Shown piece after piece: positions 6,546-11,399 of a stretch of DNA of 11,399 bases. Where the stretch lies: the NCBI GenBank assembly GCA_003024985.2, contig PXIH01S0049602.1. One strand, written 5' to 3'. A program made the translations under genes and the position numbers. The stretch's first letter is position 1, and the number at the start of each line of letters is the position of its first letter. This DNA is from Euperipatoides rowelli (Eukaryota > Onychophora > Udeonychophora > Euonychophora > Peripatopsidae). A model generated the notes under the pieces. It ran no database searches, was not told the DNA's origin, and saw only the letters and a list, made by a program, of their open reading frames with translations.

Positions 6546-7262
6546 ATGGCTGACGCCAGAGAATTTTTAAACATAAGCAAATTTGATGGAAAGAACGACC
6601 ATCAATGGAAGTTTTAATTGAAATTTGCACTGTTATCAAAAGGAATCTATGGAATAGTAGATGGAACAATACTGTTACCACCAACTGATAAGGTAAAAGA
6701 AAATTGGATAAGAAATGATGGCTATGCAATGTTTATTTTGAGGTCATCAATGAATCTCTCACAAATTACGTTGGTTGAAAACTGTCTATCTTCGCAACAA
6801 ATTTTAGACAAGTTAGACATGATCTATACCGGTACTCAAAAAACAAACAAATAAAATGATAGTTCATGAAAAATTTCATCAATACAGAATGAGTGTGAAT
6901 GACAGTATATCACAACATATTACAAAATAGTGAATCTAGCTCGTGAAATAAGAGAATTAGTAGACATCATAAGCGATACTGCAATAATGACAAAAAATTT
7001 TTAGGAACCCTTCCAACGAAATATAGTGTTAAGACAGGCATGGCTGTCATTGGATCAAAGCAAACAAACTACTAATCTAACATCACAACTGCTAGATGAA
7101 GAAGCAAGTCTCACTGCTTCTGAAGAAACTGAAATTGTCTTAGCCACTGTAGACAACAAAAAGGATAAGCTTCAACATGACTCCTCTCACAAAAAGTACA
7201 AGCCCAAGTGCTATAATTGTAGGAAACCTGGTCATTTTGCACGTGATTGTCGTCTTAAAAAG
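6546..7262 (+). pseudogene. Ty1/copia retrotransposon Gag, decayed
   Basis: The ATG at 6546 opens MADAREFLNISKFDGKNDHQW, the usual copia Gag opening (..L.kFdG.N...W). There is an in-frame TAA at 6615-6617, then more Gag-like sequence to a stop at 6852-6854 (LLSKGIYGIVDGT, ILDKLDMIYTGTQ). After a frameshift come VHEKFHQYRMSVNDSIS and a LGTLPTKYS block near 7002-7027. Another shift near 7025 opens a long frame from 7026 with AWLSLDQSKQ, LTSQLLDEEASL and a complete CCHC zinc knuckle (C-x2-C-x4-H-x4-C, codons 7209-7250; CYNCRKPGHFARDC). The zinc knuckle binds nucleic acid in Gag. Similarity ends near 7262, where an oppositely oriented Penelope-like element begins. No protease, integrase, RT or LTR belonging to this copy is found. 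Confidence 0.85.
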
Positions 7263-7494
7263 ACCTTAAACAGAAACAGGTTTTATATGTTCTGGGAACT
7301 CACTTTAACCATCATCAGTAGATGGCTAAATAAAATTTTTAACAAAGTTTTTAGGTTGTTTTAAAATGGAACAGTTGTTTTAACAATGGAGCATGCAAGT
7401 AAGGATATTATTCTGTTATTCATTGTATGGTTTATGTTGTGTATCATGCTACAATATTAGTTATTTAAATAATATCTTGTACAATTCTGTATTG
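7263..7494 (-). other. 3' non-coding end of the Penelope-like element
   Basis: AT-rich, non-coding on both strands, lying between the end of the endonuclease domain and the copia gag edge. On the minus strand it contains CTGATGATGG (7309-7318), and 12 nt beyond it CCCAGAAC (7289-7296). This is the layout of a hammerhead ribozyme core (CUGANGA, stem II TGG/CCA, GAA). Penelope-like elements are known to carry hammerhead motifs in their terminal repeats. Confidence 0.45.
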
Positions 7495-8159
7495 TAACCC
7501 CTTTGTTTTTTCAAAAACATCATTGCATTGTATTTCCCATCCTTCCAAAAATACCCTTTCATTGGTGTTCTTATTCCTATGTAATATTTTTGTGTCATCT
7601 CAGTTCATTTCATGTCCAAACTTCTGTCCATGTTCTGTATGGCCAACTCATTGGTCTTTCCCTTAAAGACACAATCTTTGCGCTCTTTAATAAGTGTCCC
7701 AAGGGATCATTATGTTTGGCCAATATATATTTTATTACAATGATCACATGGAATGGAGTATACTACTAAAGAATTGTTCTTAATTGGTATGGGATCCTTT
7801 GGATGAGAGACCAATTATCTGAGTGTTCTGATAGGTTTAAATGAAGTGTGAATGTTTTTTTTAGTATTCTATTCAAAAGGTTCATTTATTCCTTTGATGT
7901 AGGCCTATGGCAGATATACATGAGGTAATTTCTCATCCAAAGGTATGTTGTTTGTCGTGTCTTGGTTGCTTATCCACAAAGCAGTTAGGGTAATTGTTCC
8001 TCTTGAAAATTTAGTATAGATGTTTTGTATCCATATATTTATTGATACTAGGAATGTTGTCTGCTCTTTTAAAGAGTGTTCATACTGTTGAGGCTTTATG
8101 AGCCAGAGGGTGATCAAAGTTAAAATACAAGAATCTGCGCACATGGGTTCATGTACAAT
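7495..8159 (-). pseudogene. Penelope-like element: linker and GIY-YIG endonuclease
   Basis: Downstream of the RT, the minus strand reads RRFLYFNFDHPLAHKAS and TLFKRAD near 8060-8125, the conserved Penelope segment (..HPLAHKRSVV.TLF.RA). Decayed linker pieces follow (MNLLNRILKKTFTLH near 7850). Then comes the GIY-YIG domain: LVVYSIPCDHCNKIYIGQT at 7713-7769, with IYIGQT at 7713-7730, followed after two stops by SLGTLIKERKDCVFKGKTN. The family has LGTR(L/I)KEH here, so the usual catalytic Arg appears changed to Leu. The domain trails to about 7495 (NTNERVFLEGWEIQC in another frame). This endonuclease nicks target DNA for insertion. Many stops and frameshifts make this copy inactive. Confidence 0.8.
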
Positions 8160-8935
8160 TTACCAGATAAATCATTGTGTACTATGACATCGAGGAATGC
8201 TAAACATTTATTATTTTGTTTCCTTGGCAAATGTAACAATTAATGAAGTTAAGATGTTCTAGAAATCTATCAGTATCCTCTTCATTTAAAATACAAAAGG
8301 TGTCATCCACATATCTTCTCCAAAGGGGTGGAGGATGAATGAAACTTCCTAATGCCTGTTTTCTATCATGTTCATGACGATGTTAGCTATTGTAGAGGAT
8401 ATCGTAGAACCCGTCGGTCCCAAATTTTTGTTGAAGAGAAACCCTTGCATAGAAATAAAGTGGAGTAAAGACAAAATTCTAACAGTTTGTGGACATCTTC
8501 CAGGTTTAAACTGCATTTCTCACTCAATCTACTATCATTGGATGCTTCTAGGGTGCCTTATACTGTATATACAAGATCCAAGGGAATAGAAATAAATAAG
8601 GCAACTACATCAAATAATACACATCTCATCAGGACTCAAGGTCTTTTGTTGTATCAAACTGTTAAGATATTTTGATGTTCTGATAGTGTATCAATTATGA
8701 GTATAAGGGGGAAAGATGTTTTGCTAGAAATTGGAATAGGTTATAAAATTGGGATGATGGATATGATATAATAGATCTTAATGGAACCTCTTTTTTGTGA
8801 ATTTTTGGTAGACCTTAAAAGCTCTGTATTGAGCCACTAGTGCAATGTAATTGTTTGTATAAAGAATTTGAAATATGGTTTCAACTCTAGTAACAATTTA
8901 TTCATTTTCACTCGAGATGTAGTTGGATCAGTTTT
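8160..8935 (-). pseudogene. Penelope-like element reverse transcriptase
   Basis: Minus-strand pieces in shifting frames, N to C: DPTTSRVKMNKLLLEL; ISNSLYKQLHCTSGS; then GLPKIHKKEVPLRSIISYPS (family: YGLPKIHKxxxPLRPIVS) near 8750-8815; SPDEM; LFDVVALFISIPLDL (RT motif A) near 8575-8615; LSEKCSLNLEDVHKLLEFCL; LGPTGSTISSTIANIVMNMIE (motif B region); and RRYVDDTFCILNEEDTDRFLE with the catalytic YVDD at 8302-8313. These signatures identify the Penelope-like RT class, which is related to telomerase RT. The N-terminal part expected before DPT is missing, so the copy is 5'-truncated near 8935. There are several stops and at least four frame changes. The metal-binding Asp pair is retained, but the gene is dead. 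Confidence 0.85.
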
Positions 8936-8967
8936 AACTATTTGTCAGGTACTAAAATCCAGACATA

Positions 8968-8993
8968 GGTTTCACCGAGTCGATAATAGTCAG
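8968..8993 (-). other. Degenerate hammerhead-like motif at the PLE 5' side
   Basis: The minus strand reads CTGACTA, TT, a possible 4-bp stem (ATCG, loop ACT, CGGT), then GAAACC. That resembles CUGANGA, stem II, GAAA of a hammerhead with one core base changed. It sits just upstream of the truncated PLE coding region, where a terminal-repeat remnant or the 3' end of a tandem copy would be expected. Confidence 0.35.
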
Positions 8994-9000
8994 CCTCATA

Positions 9001-9428
9001 GAAGAGTTTCTACCCCCACCTCTAAACTCTATTCTATTTAGAGATTAACTATTGATTAAATAACTTAGAAGGGGATTTCTAACTTCACAATCTCTGTTAT
9101 TTGCATGATTTCAGACCTCTGAAGCAGCGCTCATTCACACTTGCGTGGGAGTAAAACAAATCATTACAAATATAGACATCAGTAATTAGGAATATTAGCC
9201 CTGTTCACTTGTTACAATAGTTATAAACCAATAAACCATCATTATTTTAATATTAGTTCATAATTTATAACAATATATAACATATAAACTAGACTTTATA
9301 AACAATGATTACATCTCTACTTACATGGGCAATCGTGCATATTTTAAACTAGACACCGTGCATTATACAAAGCAAACATGTAATCCTAGCTATGACTTGT
9401 CTCCACTATTACAATACAATAACTGTAA
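9001..9428. other. No gene seen
   Basis: AT-rich sequence. A small inverted repeat (CTCTAAA, then TTTAGAG) lies at about 9020-9043. Phrases such as TTTATAAACA and GCATTATA with flanking similarity recur near 9296-9370 and 9607-9715, hinting at an old local duplication. Nothing coding is recognised. Confidence 0.4.
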
Positions 9429-9689
9429 AAGGGACTCATTAATTCAAGCAAGATCAATTACAGTATTGCATCACGGATCACAAAGAACAAGCCCAAGTGG
9501 ATAAATGACCATTTAGACATTAATTCAATATCACTGATTAACTATCTACACTTACATGCAAATACCCAAATTAGTAAGGCTAATTCTATCACATCTACAT
9601 GTAGGCTATTTATAAACAGTAATCACCCCAAATATTTAGTCCCTAAAGATCAGAGAATATATTGTACAATCTGCTGGTTAAAAACTCTA
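9429..9689 (+). other. 87-codon open stretch without start codon
   Basis: The frame is open from just after a TAA at 9426-9428 to the TGA at 9690-9692 and contains no Met. The middle reads KNKPKWINDHLDINSI and the end NSNHPKYLVPKDQRIYCTIC. The last block vaguely resembles the SNH...P...R.C..C tail of some LINE ORF2 proteins, but it is too weak to name. In DNA this AT-rich an open run of this length is only mildly unusual. It may be an eroded LINE end or chance. Confidence 0.2.
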
Positions 9690-9692
9690 TGA

Positions 9693-10618
9693 CAATGATT
9701 AGATTGCATTATATAAAGAAATTTACAAGTGAATCCTGACTATCTGTAACCTAACAAAAAAAATATCGACCCAGCTCAACCAAGGATTCTAAAGAGGAGA
9801 AAGAACAAGTTATTTATTTATCCTTGGTCCAAAATAGAATAAACTAAGTACCACCCCTTTCGCGTATAGTTTAGATGAGGCCATCCTAAAGCAATGAAAA
9901 ATACATTTAAATATAATAAGGGCTACACACACAAACAAGTTTAAAATTAACAAGACATATTTATTCTGCAAGATTGGTTATTAACAATGAAATTGTTCTT
10001 TCCCATAATTCAACATTCCCCGATTAAATATTTACAAGATGTCATGACCATAATTTAAATAAAGTGATAATATGAGGTACAGTCAATCTAATTTTAAAGG
10101 GAGGGAGATGGTAAAATTAGTAATAAACAAAGATAGTCTATTTAAAAGTTCTTGAAATAAGAGTTCATGAAACGTTTAGATATGGGTTGAGTACTTGAGT
10201 ACAGTATAAAACTTTCTGCAAATTTAGTTAATTCGAATAGGATTTAATTGGAACTTTCTGGTCAAGGTTGGAAATTAATTATATCGGCTATGGACTGACA
10301 GGAACTCAGGTTTTCTGCTCAAATCTGCTTTATATCGGAGGATATTTTCGTAACTTTTTTTCTGGATACAAAAACTGCGTTAAAAATCTTCTATAGCTGG
10401 TTAGCAGTTAAAATAAATTATGTATAGTCAGCATCAGCAAATTATGATTACTAATTTGATTTATTATACATAATAAAATTATCGTAGGTTAAAATTACAG
10501 AACTTCATCTCCAGCAGATTCCTAGATGTTATTACTACAAGATCTATAATTTTAGGTCTTCTCTTTCTTCAAATATCTGTGACAGTCATTTTTATATCTA
10601 CATAATTCTGGGAGTGTC
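9693..10618. other. AT-rich sequence with a possible LTR edge
   Basis: No gene is seen. At 10006-10021 the minus strand reads GGGGAATGTTGAATTATGGG near AATCG. This is reminiscent of a copia polypurine tract followed by an LTR start (TGTTG). No matching CAACA end or coding region was found, so it stays a hint only. Confidence 0.25.
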
Positions 10619-10720
10619 TCTACAAGATGATATTATCTCCTTTATTGGTCCCAAAAGCAGACGACTANTTCCGATTATGTAAATCATCTTACAGCAGCAG
10701 CTCCCTCAGGTGAGTATAAA
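10619..10720 (+). pseudogene. Possible Gypsy-type Gag scrap
   Basis: The plus strand reads STR, stop, YYLLYWSQKQ and then SDYVNHLTAAAPSGEYK. LTR-retrotransposon Gags of invertebrates often show T(K/R)-x-YY-x-L...V-x-(D/N)-x-(L/I)..PP...-Y-x-LK at this place. The match is short, has one stop, and includes the ambiguous base at 10668. GGTGAGT at 10709-10715 looks like a splice donor but falls inside the PSGEYK part. Confidence 0.25.
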
Positions 10721-11316
10721 TAAAATCAACAGTAAACAGTTACTGTATTTAGAACAACAGCTGATAACCAGGGCAAAATCAATTCCAATAAAACTTTATC
10801 GCAACTTATAAACATTTGCTCCTTTAGTCCAAATATATACAGAAATAAAACATATTTGAAATTACATCAGTTTAATCAGTTCTTTTTCTTGATATTTTCT
10901 TCAAAAATATAGCATTTAATGGGATAAGGGCATAATTTACATCTAGATTGGCTGGTGATTGGCCGTACCTACATATATAAATCAATCACGTAAATTTCAA
11001 CAATTACATAAACAAATAATTATTCTTATAAATCAATATACAGTTCATTAAATCATCATAAAATAAATACACAGATCCATTAAACATATACAAACAATTC
11101 TTTCATAAATTATTTATATATTATTTGCAATTTATTATTCATACCATCAAAAATACAATTAGGAATGGAAACATTTCATTCTGTAGATCTATACTATATC
11201 TTATCTATAGTAATCTACATATTTCATAAGTTTTTTTCATCAAACAGTAAGTCATCCAACTTTTTATGATAAATGAATCTATAATGACTGACTCGTCTTT
11301 TATACGCTGGCAGGAT
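10721..11316. other. No gene seen
   Basis: AT-rich, low-complexity DNA with many ATAA and ATTT words. No open frame, splice pair or repeat end could be supported. Confidence 0.5.
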
Positions 11317-11346
11317 TATTATTTATTTATTTATTTATTTTATTTA
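11317..11346 (+). repeat. TTTA microsatellite
   Basis: About seven TTTA units with slight interruptions. Confidence 0.8.
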
Positions 11347-11399
11347 ACATGGTTAAGTCTATCTAGACTTTTACATGTGAGGCAAAAACAAACCAAACA

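Noticed and set aside
6484-6729. 81-residue minus-strand open frame
   Set aside because: It is antisense to recognisable copia Gag sequence and has no family features of its own.
7905-8144. 79-residue minus-strand open frame as a separate gene
   Set aside because: It is one of several frames through the decayed Penelope-like element; the conserved residues lie in other frames.
8619-8626. CTGATGAG on the minus strand as a hammerhead core
   Set aside because: It encodes the conserved SPDEM segment just before RT motif A, and no GAAA partner follows at a suitable distance.
8368-8675. Two plus-strand open frames
   Set aside because: They are antisense to the Penelope-like RT, whose motifs explain this stretch.
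10703-10715. Plus-strand splice donor CCCTCAG, GTGAGT
   Set aside because: The match is good but the preceding exon frames contain stops, and the bases are better explained by the Gag-like PSGEYK reading.

Overview
The window looks like repeat-rich, AT-rich nuclear DNA of an animal, most likely an invertebrate. The evidence is spliced-looking exons on the minus strand, a non-LTR retrotransposon, a Penelope-like element, a Ty1/copia gag, a mariner-type transposase remnant, a TTAA-flanked MITE and palindromic elements, all heavily mutated. I see no bacterial operons, no rRNA or tRNA, and no CRISPR array. The species cannot be named from this sequence.

Layout. At 145-266 there is a short GC-rich repeat with hAT-like ends. 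At 475-639 (minus) there is a clean 55-codon coiled-coil exon with acceptor and donor sites. A long palindromic foldback element lies at 792-1077. From about 1105 to 3285 (plus) runs the 3' half of a LINE of the CR1/Jockey type. It is split by a 645-bp MITE at 1512-2156 whose removal, with one TTAA, puts the reverse-transcriptase frame back in register. The LINE 3' end runs straight into about 540 bp of GAT/AAT-type microsatellite (3286-3820). A 108-nt near-perfect hairpin (4072-4179) and the C-terminal part of a mariner/Tc1-type transposase (minus, 4250-4558) follow.

Two further candidate host exons sit at 5297-5443 and 5163-5227 on the minus strand, separated by a 69-nt candidate intron. 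If they belong to the same gene as 475-639, the LINE, MITE, microsatellite, hairpin and mariner remnant all lie in one intron of about 4.5 kb. A scrap of a second LINE reverse transcriptase is at 5570-5671.

The second half is mobile DNA. A G-rich repeat with a canonical G-quadruplex motif is at 6054-6400. A decayed copia gag (plus, 6546-7262) keeps an intact CCHC zinc knuckle. Directly abutting it in the opposite orientation is a Penelope-like element (minus, about 7263-9000) with recognisable RT (YVDD) and GIY-YIG endonuclease parts and hammerhead-ribozyme-like motifs near both ends. From about 9060 to the end the DNA is AT-rich with only weak signals: an 87-codon open stretch, a possible LTR edge, a possible Gypsy-type gag scrap and a TTTA microsatellite.

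No mobile element appears able to move by itself. The items most worth following up are the minus-strand host gene (head-like exon plus coiled coil), the 108-nt hairpin, the Penelope element with ribozyme-like ends, and the LINE tail that leads into the GAT microsatellite.
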